Below are positions 10,703-23,621 of a stretch of 64,000 bases of DNA, one piece after another. The translations under genes and the position numbers were made by a program. Origin of the DNA: Aporrectodea caliginosa (lineage: Eukaryota > Annelida > Clitellata > Crassiclitellata > Lumbricidae); the NCBI GenBank assembly GCA_020284085.1, contig JACEVL010000150.1, forward strand, positions 1,632,616 through 1,696,615, in the 5' to 3' direction. A model generated the notes under the pieces. That model saw only the letters and a program-made list of their open reading frames with translations. It made no database searches and was not told where the DNA came from. Each line of letters opens with the position of its first letter. Position 1 is the stretch's first letter.

Positions 10703-10819
10703 GTCAAGCATCTCGCGAATTTCTGCCAGCTTTGGAACCAGACTTCTACAGTTGATATGAAGCACAGAAAATTGAGAACATGTGGATTTAAATTTAGTCT
10801 CAATGGAGCTTAGGGGGAG

Positions 10820-11208
10820 TAAGGGCTGTTCCAATTAATGTTATCAAAGTAATTATGATCAGGGTCTGTATCAATGTCGATATCAGTTGGTATCGCCCCA
10901 ACAACAGGCTCGATCGTACGCGAATACCTCAAGTACAAGATTATCATCAATCAAATCAGAGTTAGTGTAGTCCATAGTTATAACAGACTCTTTAAAATCA
11001 GATTCATCACTTGTGAATGGTAGAACATCGCAAATGCAGCAACAACACAACCAAATGTCAGTAACGATATGGGTATCAATGGGTTGGTAATAACAACTAG
11101 AGTAAAAACACAACAACATAATGAACAGGTTACAGGATTAGCTGACCTCTCAACAGCCCGAGTGCATATACCACACGATCGTCGATCCGCATTAAGCGTA
11201 CGACTCAT
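10820..11208 (-). pseudogene. LINE N-terminal zinc-finger (PHD-like) segment
   Basis: An ATG at 11206-11208 starts MSRTLNADRRSCGICTRAVE, followed by VTCSLC. This CxxC...CxxC spacing is the PHD-like finger found before the endonuclease in some L2/CR1-type LINEs. The frame shifts within the cysteine block and again before DPDHNYFDNINW at about 10820-10860. It is the degenerate amino end of the LINE polyprotein, in line with the endonuclease that follows on the minus strand. Confidence 0.55.
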
Positions 11209-11335
11209 GATAGGCTGGAGGGAAGAGAGACGCTGTTCTCATTCAATTTATGTACAGTAATAATAATGTGGGTCAATCTGATGATGCACGAGCAGCGTTA
11301 AACCAAGGACGAAAAAGGGAGGGAGTGTAGCGCAC

Positions 11336-12054
11336 CTTGTACAATCAAGTAATTAACGAAAGTTAATACCAGGATAAACAATGCAAATCATGCCATAGCA
11401 ATTCCATTCCAGAACAAAGTCACAAAAACAGAAATTATCATCGACATCGGATGAATAAAACTAAAACAAAACCTACCATAGTAGGCCTAAGTCATCATAT
11501 ATGCAAAATGAAACAACATAAAAATGAAGAGAGGGCAATCTGTGTAATAATGACTAGAGTCAATAACAGATGGTCGGAGGAGAAAAGTCTTCCAAACGCA
11601 TAAGACAAGTATTTCTATATTGATGTTCCAATATATGAAGAGATAGAATTATTACATACTAGTACAAACTAACTAGTGGAGCTAATTAATTTATTTGCAT
11701 TAACAGAGTAGGCCTAATTATAAATTGTACTAATTAATGTATGCATATATTCCAATACATTAGAGCATCCTGAGTAGTTTGTTCTGCAAACCAAATACAA
11801 CACAGTATAGTACTTACTAATTGATCATTACCAATATAATTCAGCTAACAAGAAGGAAGCCAACAATTACAAGTTTAAGCGTCAGCAATTTGTACAGACG
11901 CATACTAAACAGATGTACCAGCAGCATTAATTGTTAATTACCTTTGGTTCTTGAATGCATCGAATATAATTGTAAATAAAATGACCAAACTCTTAAATTC
12001 GTAATGTCATGCAAATCACAGAAATTTCTCAGTGTCACACAAAAACTGTGCCAC
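11336..12054. other. No gene seen
   Basis: AT-rich DNA between the 5' end of the LINE and a MITE. The long frames are short and lack motifs. The exact LINE 5' end is not defined; no clear target duplication was found. Confidence 0.4.
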
Positions 12055-12062
12055 AGAGGCCA

Positions 12063-12224
12063 CAGTGGCGGCGCCAACATGGGGCTAGAGTGGGCTGAAG
12101 CCTATCGGCGGCTCAGCCCCCCAAACAAAAGTGGGAAATCACTGCCAATGCCAGAGAGGAGGGCAGAAAGGGAAGGAATTGAGGTTTTAGCCCCCCCAAA
12201 CCTGAAATCCTGGTGCCGCCACGG
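12063..12224. mobile_element. 162-bp hAT-type MITE
   Basis: The ends CAGTGGCGGCGCCA (12063) and TGGTGCCGCCACGG (ending 12224) are imperfect inverted repeats. The flanks are AGAGGCCA (12055-12062) and AGAGGCCG (12225-12232), seven of eight bases identical. The interior holds opposed AGCCCCCC blocks. No coding capacity. Confidence 0.8.
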
Positions 12225-12383
12225 AGAGGCCGGTTTCTTCACCGGTGCATAGTCAAATACAATATGCCAGTAAAAATATAAAATGAAACAGAGAGCCAGT
12301 TGACATCAGAAATCTGTTACAACCAATCTGTTACAAGCAAGGTAGAATTATTAATCAGTAACTTCTATAGAGCCCATGTATAA

Positions 12384-12384
<1 letters not shown>

Positions 12385-12439
<55 letters not shown>
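12385..12439. repeat. (TA)n microsatellite
   Basis: About 27 uninterrupted TA units. It lies downstream of the 3' end of the GRAMD4-like gene. Confidence 0.95.
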
Positions 12440-12440
<1 letters not shown>

Positions 12441-13192
12441 ACCTAACCTATAGAACAAATGAGATAGAAGATGCAAGCAAGCAGACTACAGTAGATACAT
12501 GTAAGTAAGATAGAAGAAGCAAGCCGATATATTACAATGGAAAAGTGAGAGAGAGAGAAGAGGACCAGACTATATTAGATAACTAAGAAGAAACCGAAGG
12601 GTTTTAACAAATGCACTGCACAGAACTCAACTTTTCATGATGCCTCTAAAATTGGCATCATCATCACTGTATGAACAGATGCAATCAAACTTCTTTATAT
12701 CAACAGTAGCTAAATATACAATACATGTATTTTAAGCAAAGAACGCATCTCGTATTTTGACTTGATGCCATACAATATAACATACTTGTACTATTGCATT
12801 TCTTAGGCGCCTCTACACGTCATAAATTAATTTTCAGAGGCTGTGAAAGGCACCATAAAAATGTGTGGCTGTGTATCTTGCAAATGGTGTCTTAGACAGC
12901 AATGGCGATGCAAAGAGGACAAAATTCCTCATGTCGAATATCATGTCAGCATGTCCTTGTTTTTCAAGATTACAAATTCTACAAGTCTACACTTCAAACT
13001 TATGTTTACATACGGGTAATCGCACGTCTGAATGTTGTTGTTGATGTTATTGTAGACTAGTACAGTAAGACCTGAGGAAGTGTATTACACTCACCATAAT
13101 TAGAAGACTGCAAATTTACAAGCTTACACGTTTACACACATAAGTTTACACAATATCACATCCAAGTCACACAAAACAGTCACACACAGCAG
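12440..13192. other. 3' flank of the GRAMD4-like gene
   Basis: Probable 3' UTR and downstream DNA of the minus-strand gene. I found no canonical AATAAA on the minus strand near the stop codon, so the transcript end is undefined. No other gene is visible. Confidence 0.4.
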
Positions 13193-16100
13193 TCAAGAGC
13201 CAAACGACGTAAGGTCCTCGTAGTCCAGGTCATCTCTTAGGTCACTCATCCGAAATGTCTTTTCCACTGACGATTTATCCGGTGAAGGCTTTGCCTCAGT
13301 TGCATCAGCTTTTTCCACGGCTGGTTTCTGTGGCAAAATGCTGACATGCTCTGCCGCCCATTGAAGACTGAGCTTGATGCCATGAGTGATCAAGCGGACA
13401 AAGCATTCGTCTCGGTTGAGGATGGCGCCAAACGTGTAAGGCTGCACAATTAAAAACTCGGCAACTTACTTCTAAAATTTATTAATAGGAACCACAGAAT
13501 TTATTACATTTACATACAGCTGTTTACTTTAAAGCAAATCTACATAGAGTCTTAATTTTCAAAAGAAACAAACTTCGACAACGAAACTCTAACGGAATAA
13601 AAGAGCAGAACTTAAAACGAGATGCACAAATGCATTAATGAAATTTAATAAGTAAGTAAGTATAATGCTTTATTAAAAGTATATTCTTTATTAATGTCAT
13701 TACATAAACAGTACCCAAATCTTAATTTTGGCAACACTAGAGCACTTTATGAAGTCACATCAATGAAGTTACTATGAATTTAATAAGTTTATGTCCGTGC
13801 CTTTTAAACAATTAAACTGAATAGCTGTTGTTGATTTATCAACATCAAATTAATACAGTTTTGGCAACAGACGAATGAGATTGCTATATAGGTCAACAGC
13901 TTTAAACAGTCAGCATACAAACTACATGCCATAACTATCTAGACATATTTATACATACCATGAGCCATTTCAAGGTAATCTTGAAATAGATGACATTAAC
14001 TGGGCACACTGGACAGCATCAAGCCTTCTCGGTTGTTGGCCCCTCCACGTGGAATGGGCTCTCGCTCATGTTACGCTTACTGCCCCGGAATAATTTGCCT
14101 GCTTTCTACCAACTGCTAAAGTCCTTTCTGTTTGACCGTGGCTGGGCTGGGAGCGCCCCTGAGTAGGCTTCTTGAAGAGGCGCTATATAAATCTCCGGAA
14201 TGAACGAATAAATGAACATGAATAAACAGACCAATGAAGACGGCAACCACAAACAATGCTAACCTGTTCGAATCCAGTTACAGTAATTTCGATAGACATG
14301 CCAGTCCCAGGTACCCAGCTGTATGGTTTAGCCTGCAGAAAAACCACAAGAACATCTAAACTAATCAGGAAAACCTTACAGCGTCGTTCCTGCAACACAC
14401 CAGACATCAGTTGGTGGTCACCTAAGAGTGGAACCATAGTCTAGACTCATAATGCCAATAGAAAAGACCAACTTAACTTCAAAAGGTCAGGGAAACCAAA
14501 ATGAAGGAAGATAAGCCAGTTGCACGAACATGTATGTATGAATGTATGTATGTACGTAGGTCTTTATGTACAGTTGAAAACACAACATAAAACCATTGGT
14601 TAGCATGAAAGGATGTTTAATCCACAAAGTATCAATTGTTTTTAATCTAATTTAGTCTCTTCTATCACGAAACTGACAGCACACAATTATTTCTTAACTT
14701 AAAAATCTCAGTTCCACGGAAGAAATTGCAATACAAAACCTTGGATAATATAAAATGTTGATTATTTTCAATATTCAGGTCTGTTCATTCAATGTCAAAG
14801 TTGCACTTCTGGGCATACACACTGGTGGCAACTAATCAATTCTGCGATACTTGACCTATGCCATGTATAATCCCGCCAGCTCACAGCATCCATGAAGACC
14901 TCTTCATCCATGGAAATATATTTTTAGTATAGAACAGAATATAAAATGAAGCACTTAGATACACACTATGCAGAGTTTGGTAGACATCTGCCACAAGCAG
15001 TGGTTGATGTCATCCAAATCTTGGCTTCAACATAATCTTACTCTCTGTTATGACTCACCTTTAGATGTATGGCAGTGCTATCAGCAAAGAAATTGCACTT
15101 TCATTAACCTTGTTTAACAATGATCTGTATTTGTTTCCAGTCGATTTTAGTATACTTTCGTCATTAAAGTGTTAAAATAGTATGTTTAATTATTTTACAA
15201 GTATCTTTTCTGCAAAACATCAACTGAAAAACAAATCATGAACTGGACCTTTTCCACATGTGTAATGTCCTTCAGCGATATTATGATATTCTTTGGAGAG
15301 GGGGTCTTGTACCTCTCCAAACACAGAAAGCTGCAACAGAATGGCAATGATACACATACACAAAGACATGAATAAAAGCCCATACAGTATGAATACATCA
15401 CATACACATACATTACTAATAGAACTGCTATGGCTAAAACTCGAGCCTTTGCCTTCATTGGTCCTGCACTATGGAACTTGCTTCCTCCTTTGAGACGTTC
15501 CTGTTTATTAACGGGTGGACCAAGTTTTCGTTGTCTGAAGACCTCTTTCTTTTCTGTGGGTCTTTCGCACTGGGAGCGCCTCTGATTGGTGTGCACTGCG
15601 AGAGGTGCTATATAAATTGATAGATACAATACAATACATGCATGTACCAGTAGCCTATGTATTACCAGTATTTGTCTGTACCATGAATTTATGTAGCACT
15701 ATAAGAAAAGGCACTCCTTGTCAGTCAAGATGATGTCAAAGTTCAAACAGACAGAACAGCTCATTTGTAGCTCACACAGTAGAACCGTCTCAATTGGCAG
15801 ATTGTCTCAATTGTCTCCACACACACAAAGATACATATGTATGTGCTACCACACATACTCCAATTTTTCACTTCATTAATTAATGCATTGTACTTTCCCC
15901 AACAACTAGACTAATAACCCGCCGACATACCATTGATCGCAAGTAGATCAATACATTGCCTTCCATAGCCTTAACTTGCTTGTAAATCTATTTTCCCTGA
16001 ACTATTGAATTTCCACCAAGCTTCAATTTATAACTCTCATAGCTACGGTTTCAATTGATTTTACTACTGACTGATGCCTTGTGCAATATAAACAGTGCTG

Positions 16101-19100
16101 TAGTGAATGCAGGTCGTAAAATGATGCAGTTACAGGAGAAATCAAATGATTTGTTAATCAACCGATTACCTGTTAGTCAGAAAGAGTCGTCCATTTCGAG
16201 CGAGGGACTTCAGGAATGGCTTTGACTTGTCAACAAGTGTTGCTCGCCAACCGCCCTCCCACCCTGAAAACAGGAACATAATGGATCGATAAATTTGAAG
16301 TAGTTAAGGTAATCTGGTTAATTAGCTAACGGAACCTCACTGGCTAATTAGTCAAGGTGATGCAGTTTTACTGTTCATTCACACATTGACTTGCATCATT
16401 TACAGATCACCTGCTTGTAACAAATGAAGACATTCAACTTATGACTTACGAGAAGCGCAGTCAAATAATATAATTATTTTGTAAACAACATGCAGAATAA
16501 CTACAAATTATTGTTCATACAGAAATCATATCTTAGACAAAATGGCTAATTGCTATAACTTACCTACTAAAGCTACATAGTATTGTTTGTAAAACATCAC
16601 ATTTATATACGTGCATCTCTGTACTTTGATTATGCACAATTTACACCTTAAGTGACCAAAGTCTGGTAATATCATCATTGGGGACATAGTGTCCAAACTG
16701 TCTCAGAAGCTTCCATTTACAAGTCCACAAATCAGGAAATGTCCATTGAATTTGTTATTCCATTGAATAGCAGTTCTGATCAGAAACTAGGTCAATTTCT
16801 ACCTGGAAGAGGTCTCTCGGAAAGAGGAAGGTTGAACAATGTACAAAAGTTTCGGACTTCAAACGTTAGATCTGACTCTGGTGAGTATGACTCGAAAACG
16901 TCAATGTCCGATGTATTGCTTTTGCCCCCTCCAATTATTTGCTACAAAGCCACAACAAAGTGGACTGAGATATGGTAAGTTAACAGGGTGCTAATATCCA
17001 TTCAGTTCCTTGATCAGATTACATCAATTCAAAGCAAACTGCCGTATCAAGCCAGCCCCAAAATTTGCAGTTCTGTTATCTGTAATCATCATCATCATGT
17101 TACTGATGCTGGCCATTTGGGGATGATGGGGACGTATAAATAATCTCATTTGTCTTCGGGCATAAATTGTCAAGTCCACTGTTCCCCTCAGTATTAGTAC
17201 AAGTGCTGTTATGTCCTCATTTATATTATCCAGCATAGTCTTGGTCTGCCTCTGTTTAATAAGCAATGAAAAATAAGTCAGATGCACTCAGCATTTATAT
17301 GGCACTTTCTTAAAGCCTCAAATTGATTATACAAAACTGATCTGCATATACCATATTCTGTCTTTAATTGTTACAAGACTGTAAGCATACAAGGGACTTA
17401 AATGGCTTAAATCACATATTAATTGGTTCAATTACATAATAAATGGTTCACATTACATTACATTAGATCACTGTAAATTAGACAGAGTGATACCTGGTCA
17501 ATCAGACACCTTCGCCGCCACTTTCCCAGATCTTTATCAGTCGGAAGCTCTTTCCAAATGCGGTGCGTGGAGTCATAGCGAAACTTGAAGCGTGGAAAAC
17601 GCTCATAGATGTAATTAATAACGAATAACTTCAGACCGACGAAAAGCCCTACAGACAACAGCGACAGTGGTGGATCAGGCATCTCACCTACTCTTAAAAG
17701 TAAGATCTGAATGCATACAATTAAAGCATTTACTAAATTAAAACACCCAAATCTTTTCATTTATTTCTTCATTCATCGACTCAGAAGTTGATTCTGAACA
17801 TTGGTGTCCTTTCAAGAAACCTAATCAAATGGAAGGTATAGTATAATGGTTTGAACCAGTTGACGAAGGACCTAAACACACGAGGAAAATGTAGTCGAAA
17901 AATGTTGCTACCTACCATAGTGACTTTGTGCCAGAGGGGATTCTACAAATGCATGTAGACAGGTGTTACCTTTACGTTTCTTAAATTCACCTTATCTCTC
18001 CTTGCCTATACTAGACATTAAAGAAGCCAAAAGTAATAAACTGACCTAGATATTGAAAGAAATTTGGCCCAGTCAAGACACAGGACATGATGAATGCAAA
18101 TACAAGGAAGATGTACAACCGAATGGTTGCCGAACGATGCTGCCACATCAGCAGGCTGCAAAGAAATCATTAGAAATTCTAAATCATTAAATGCTTCAGA
18201 CTTATTAAACACTGACGAATTATTTATGGAATTTCGAAACTGCTTTAGAATTATTAACGCAACCGAATTACTAACACTCTAGACATTTGGAATTATTAAA
18301 ACTTTTCGACTTAAACACTTCAAAATTATTAATAATATGGAATTATTCAAATTTAAAAATAATTTCATTTCTTGGATTAGCTATGACAAGGCTAGGCGTT
18401 ACAATGCACAATTTAAAGAAACTTTGGCGAAAAAGAATATCAAAACATTGCTTAAAATTAAGATTGTGAAATACTAACTTCTTTATCTTTTCAAGAGAAT
18501 CAGCAAACATGCCCAACACATTCTGTTCATCAAAAGAAACATCAGCAGCATGAAAGTGCATTTTGAAATACATTGTAAAAGACAATGTGAAATATAACAT
18601 GAAATCAACGTCAATACAAAGAAAACATGTATCTATCATAAAATATAAACATTTTTTAGTTCTATTATCATAATGACAACAAGTATCTCACATTACTAAG
18701 TATGTTTTGTTACAGGTACTGGGTATAATCTTATAATCTTTCACTGGTTTGTTGTTGACTGTGCTAGTTGTGGTACTTAAGGACAAATTTATTGGTATGT
18801 AAATGGTTCGTGGAATTGGGCAACCCTGTTAGCGGGACGATGTCCCTTTGGGTTTCCCCACTGTTACAAATTATAAAGTGACTTGTTAATGTGCTGTTTG
18901 TAAGAGTGGTGAACAATAAAGAACTTTTGATTTTATTTTTTATTTTTATTGAAACGTTTCAGGATTGAATGTATGTATGTATGTATGTATGTATGTATGT
19001 ATGGTACTTTTTTTAAAGAAAGCTAAGGCAGCTAAGGCAATGGAAGACTGCTACGATAAGATAACATAAGGTAAGACATTAAGGAAAGTGAAGATATTTC

Positions 19101-21406
19101 AGGAAGGTAATGTAATTTCTCTGATAACCGCATTCTTCCTCCACATTGGGCCCATATATAATACCAACCACATGACACCAGTTGGACAATAAGGATCCAT
19201 TGTGGCCGCAATCAGTCATGGTGTATATCTAAGGTATGAAGAAGTTTTGAATCTAACCTGAACCTTTTTGGCAACATGGAGGACGAGATTAAACTTCTCA
19301 GCCATGTCTCCATTCTGTCAATGCAGACAAATCTTTAACAGTTGATTAAAAGTCTTAAGTTTCATAAGAAAATGCAAACCTCCATCACGAATAAAACTGC
19401 TTATTGACACATCTCACTAAGTCTAAACACAAGTCCACTTACAATTTAAAACTACGGCAAATTCGAACTGTATGCATGTATGTGTGTGTGTGTGCGTATG
19501 TAAGTTAAATGTTAGCATGTGCATCCATGTTTCATGACGCTCACATAGCTCTTTTAGCGTACTACACAATAGCATTACATATATTGTTATCTAATGATGT
19601 AAACAAACACAACTGAAACAAAGTTGAAAATGTTTATATGTTGATCACGTTAGTCTAGAAAAAATTAAATTAGACACCAAATGTGTTGTCAGAAATTGGT
19701 CAGAGTCCAGTTAGCTACCTTTTCAGAACTATCCTCTTCCTCAGGGAAGAAGCCAAAGTTGATATTCCAGCTTCTATAAAAATATAATACATTGCAAAGT
19801 TCATGATTTGGCTAACACACTATCCACTCTGGTCACATCATTAATCTGCATGGCACATTATATTTATCAATCAATCAGCCGATTATTGAATCAACAACAG
19901 CACAATTAATTAACAATCAGTCATTTTTAAAAAAATGTTAATCTGCCGATGCCGTCAACAGGACAGCCCTAAAGGATAAAATAATCCGCTATTGCAGGGC
20001 TACCCCTTTTGCATATTACATTTGCTGATGGCAAGACAATTTTTATGATCATATAGTTATAGAAAATTCAACTTAAATAACAATTTTAGGGCTAAATCAT
20101 AGCCAAACAACTAAATAACAAAACATTGCAGTACAAGATTTACACCAAAATATCCCTCAGGGACTTGAAAAATAATCAAGAAGCATGGAAAAATCATCTG
20201 AAACAGCCCCTACTCTTCGGTAAAAGTTCCATGGAATGACACCATGTTGAAATGTTGGATTGTCACAGCCAAGCGCTGAAACAGATAGAAAGTCTCTGGT
20301 ACATTCCCTGATGCAGTGCCGAGGCACTATCCCAAGGACGATATCAAACCTAGGCCCTCGGCATTCACCCAAGGTTTCGAAAGCCAGGGAAACAAAGTGG
20401 TGGATGGTGGCAAGTTGGCAGAATGTGGTGTTTTTTTTAGCCGCCTCAATCTCGGCTGCATTCTTGGCCATCCACGTAGATATGAAGTAGCCTGTAACCA
20501 TTGCATCCCAAATAATGCTCTGATGTTCTGTCCAGCTCACCAAGGGATTAGGGTGAGCCTATCTGGGATCTTATCGTCTGCACTATTATTATTCTTATTG
20601 CAATTCATCTTCTTCTCACCACCACCACCACCTTATATGCTTAACCATAGGATGCAGCCAATTTGCCTTACCACGTGCAACTAAACAGTACTTAATTACC
20701 GGTAGTCATTGTGTAAAAGTAATCGCAACTATATACTATTTTTTAAATATTTTTAAAAGTAACTAGTTACGCTAATTTTTCCCTGTCCCAGTCACAGGGA
20801 CAGGGCTACTATAATTAATCACTTATTAAATGTAACAAACAAACACTACTCAGCAGTGGTAAAATACCTGGATTGAAGAAAACTTATGGTCAAAGTAGTG
20901 ATGGCCAATACGAGCACCAGAGAAACCAACCAACCACACCATACCGAGTATAAGTAGACCTAAATCAAACAACAAAAACCTGTTCAGATGAAAGAGCTGC
21001 TGAATTCAAACCATCAACACCTATAATTAAGAAAGGTGAGAAAAGGAAAGGCAAGACAATTACTTCAAAAGATACTTCAAGCAATGCTACAATTGGAAAC
21101 CATATCAAGTATGTGTACATTGTACAGTGTCACAAGAACTACTGTGTTGTTGTATCAGTGTCTTATAATAAGTGCTGGGCTATAAAAAAAAATGTGCTAC
21201 ATCGTAAATGTAGATTTTTACCTTTAGCAATGTTAAGATACAATAGGTCACAATAATTACTTCAAATGACACTTTTACTCTTTTACTAAGGCTACCTTTG
21301 TTCTACATAATAAGTACAGAGCTAAAACAAGTACTGTGTTACAACAAAAACCATGATATTACAAGTACTGTCTCATAATTCTGTTTGATTGGTTGCAAAA
21401 TAAACA

Positions 21407-21452
<46 letters not shown>

Positions 21453-23562
21453 AAGGATGTTGAGTTATAATGAGGTAAAATTGTAAAGCTGAATTGATTT
21501 TGCAATCAATATCCATGGTCACACTGTATCAGTATTTGTGTTATAATAATGTACATTATAGAGAAGACACAATGCATATAATCGAATATATACTTTGACT
21601 GCATAGAGAGGAGCCTCAACTTACCATGAAAACTAAGAGTGTAGATAGCGGTGCATTCCATGACAGCAGACGGTAGCAGGCCTTACACAACTGAAACACT
21701 GGATTTAGTCCACTTTCTAAAAACCAAACCAAAAAAGCTATATACTAAAATATTTAACTGTAATGCTCCGTTTTTAATTCATTAAACTTCATTCTTGACT
21801 ACTGTTGCTCGCTCTACGCTGGCCTCACGGTTGTTCGACTGGGGTGCTTGGATGGGATCTTGTGTTCTGGTACCCGCCTTGTCGGCCGCATACCAAAATT
21901 TGGCCATGTCTCTAGATACATGCAAAACGTTCTCCACTGGCTCCCTCTGAGCAGAGGATTTCGTACAGGTTAGCTTCCCTAGTCTGGCGCTGCATATTGG
22001 GTCTCGCTCCTGCCTATCTTCGCGAGCTCTGCTGCCCTGTCCTTAGTGCTAGGGGCTCTCGATCCCTCCGCTCATCTGAACAGGGCCTCCTACTTGTCCC
22101 TTTTACCTGAACCTCCACTATGAAGAACCGCTCTTTCTCGGTGGTGGGTCCCTCGACCTGGAATGGCCTCCTCTAGAGCTTCACCTCTTTCTTAGGACCT
22201 TCTCTCCTATGTTCTTTTCTCACCTTAAAACTCTTCTCTATGGCCGTGCTGGAGTCGGGAGCACCTCTGAGTAGTTTTCTTGAAGGGGCGCTATAAAAAT
22301 GTTAGATATGAATGAAAGAATGAATTCTTACTGAGTTAAACTTGAGTTGTGAAATAGCAGAAAATAACACAATCAATTTTAAGAAAATCAATTTTCTGCA
22401 GATACTCACTAAATCTCAAAATGTTTTCTTTCAGTCTAAAATAAAATACAGCCCGTAAAAACCAAGTTTTTTACTATATCCATCTACTATCCTATAATGC
22501 GTCTTATGAAGCAGTTACCTCTACAAATATATAGTCCGCGTACATTTTACGACATAGCGTGCGTTTAATCAGGCAGCGCGCCCGTTTTTGTTGCGGCCAA
22601 TGACAACGCTGCGTATCGGAAAAGGGGATTCCCGATTCGAAAAGTTGAGTCCCCGATTCTATAAGCTAGCCTTTTTGGGGAGCTGAAATTTTTATAGAAT
22701 GAAGTGTCTGCGAGGGCGAGTCTATCTGCCAAGTTTCATGACGATTGAATGATTGTAAGTGATCGAATTAGTCGTCGCAAGATTTGACTTTTTAGCCTGT
22801 GGCTCAAGCAAGCAAGATTTCCGTAAGTTAAAGTAGATGGATAATAAAATACAGCCAGTAAAAACAAAGTTTTTACTATATCCATCTACTATCCTATAAT
22901 GCGTCTTATGAAGCAGTTACCTCTACAAATATATAGTCCGCGTTCATTTTACAACATAGCGTCCGTTTAATGATGCAGCGCGCCCGTTTCTGTTGCGGCC
23001 AATGGCAACGCTGGCCAATGGCAAACGCTGCCTATCGGAAAAGGGGATTCCCCGATTCGAAAAGTTGAGTCCCCGATTCTATAAGCTAGCCTTTTTTGGG
23101 GGAGCTGAAATTTTGATAGAATGAAGTGTCTGCGAGGGCGAGTCTATCTGCCAAGTTTCAGGACGATTGAATGATTGTAAGTGATCGAATTAGTCGTCGC
23201 AAGATTTGACTTTTTAGCCTGTGGCTCAAGATTCCCGCAAGTTAAAGTAGATGGATAAAAAGACAAAATTTCGATCAGATGGTTAGGATGGTTTCAATAA
23301 TGAATAACATCTTCTCTTAGCAAAGATGAGTCTCCAGCAACACGAAAACGATTCATATGCAGAGAAATACATCACTCTGTTAGAAGCATAACTCATTTAG
23401 GCTAACAAGATGAACTTTTGCCAAACGACCAGTATACATATAATTTAAATTAGTTACTTATTACACATATAATATCTTTTTAACTTACTCACAGAAGTGC
23501 TGCCTATGCTAGCCTAAACTAAGCTAAAAAATATTTCAGTAAGCAAAAAATGTATAGATAAC

Positions 23563-23621
<59 letters not shown>

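Larger units (their letters stand above)
7092..10800 (-). pseudogene. LINE AP endonuclease, interrupted
   Basis: The N-terminal third is at 10711-10800 (VLHINCRSLVPKLAEI) and 9749-9892 (VLALSETWLE with the catalytic Glu, GYNFIHRARTGSRGGGVAML). The rest is at 7092-7996 (GVIYRPPG, AEDFNIDLL, LIDNIFT, LSDHFPILTCL). The SDH triad segment is present; GDFN has become EDFN. The domain cuts target DNA to prime reverse transcription in active LINEs. Two separate transposon inserts break it, so it cannot function here. Confidence 0.8.
3152..11335 (-). mobile_element. L2/CR1-like non-LTR retrotransposon split by DNA transposons
   Basis: Reading on the minus strand, in order: a 5' leader (about 11335-11209), a CxxC zinc-finger segment, an AP-type endonuclease, a reverse transcriptase, a conserved C-terminal tail and a short 3' UTR ending in ACTTGACTTGACTTG repeats at 3153-3168. 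The LINE pieces are about 10703-11335, 9695-9900, 5739-7996 and 3152-3923; the gaps hold DNA transposons at 9901-10702, 7997-9694 and 3924-5738. Joining pieces across the two sharply defined inserts restores continuous LINE protein. Several frameshifts and the inserts show it is long dead. Clade assignment (L2/CR1/Daphne group) is from protein motifs only. Confidence 0.85.
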
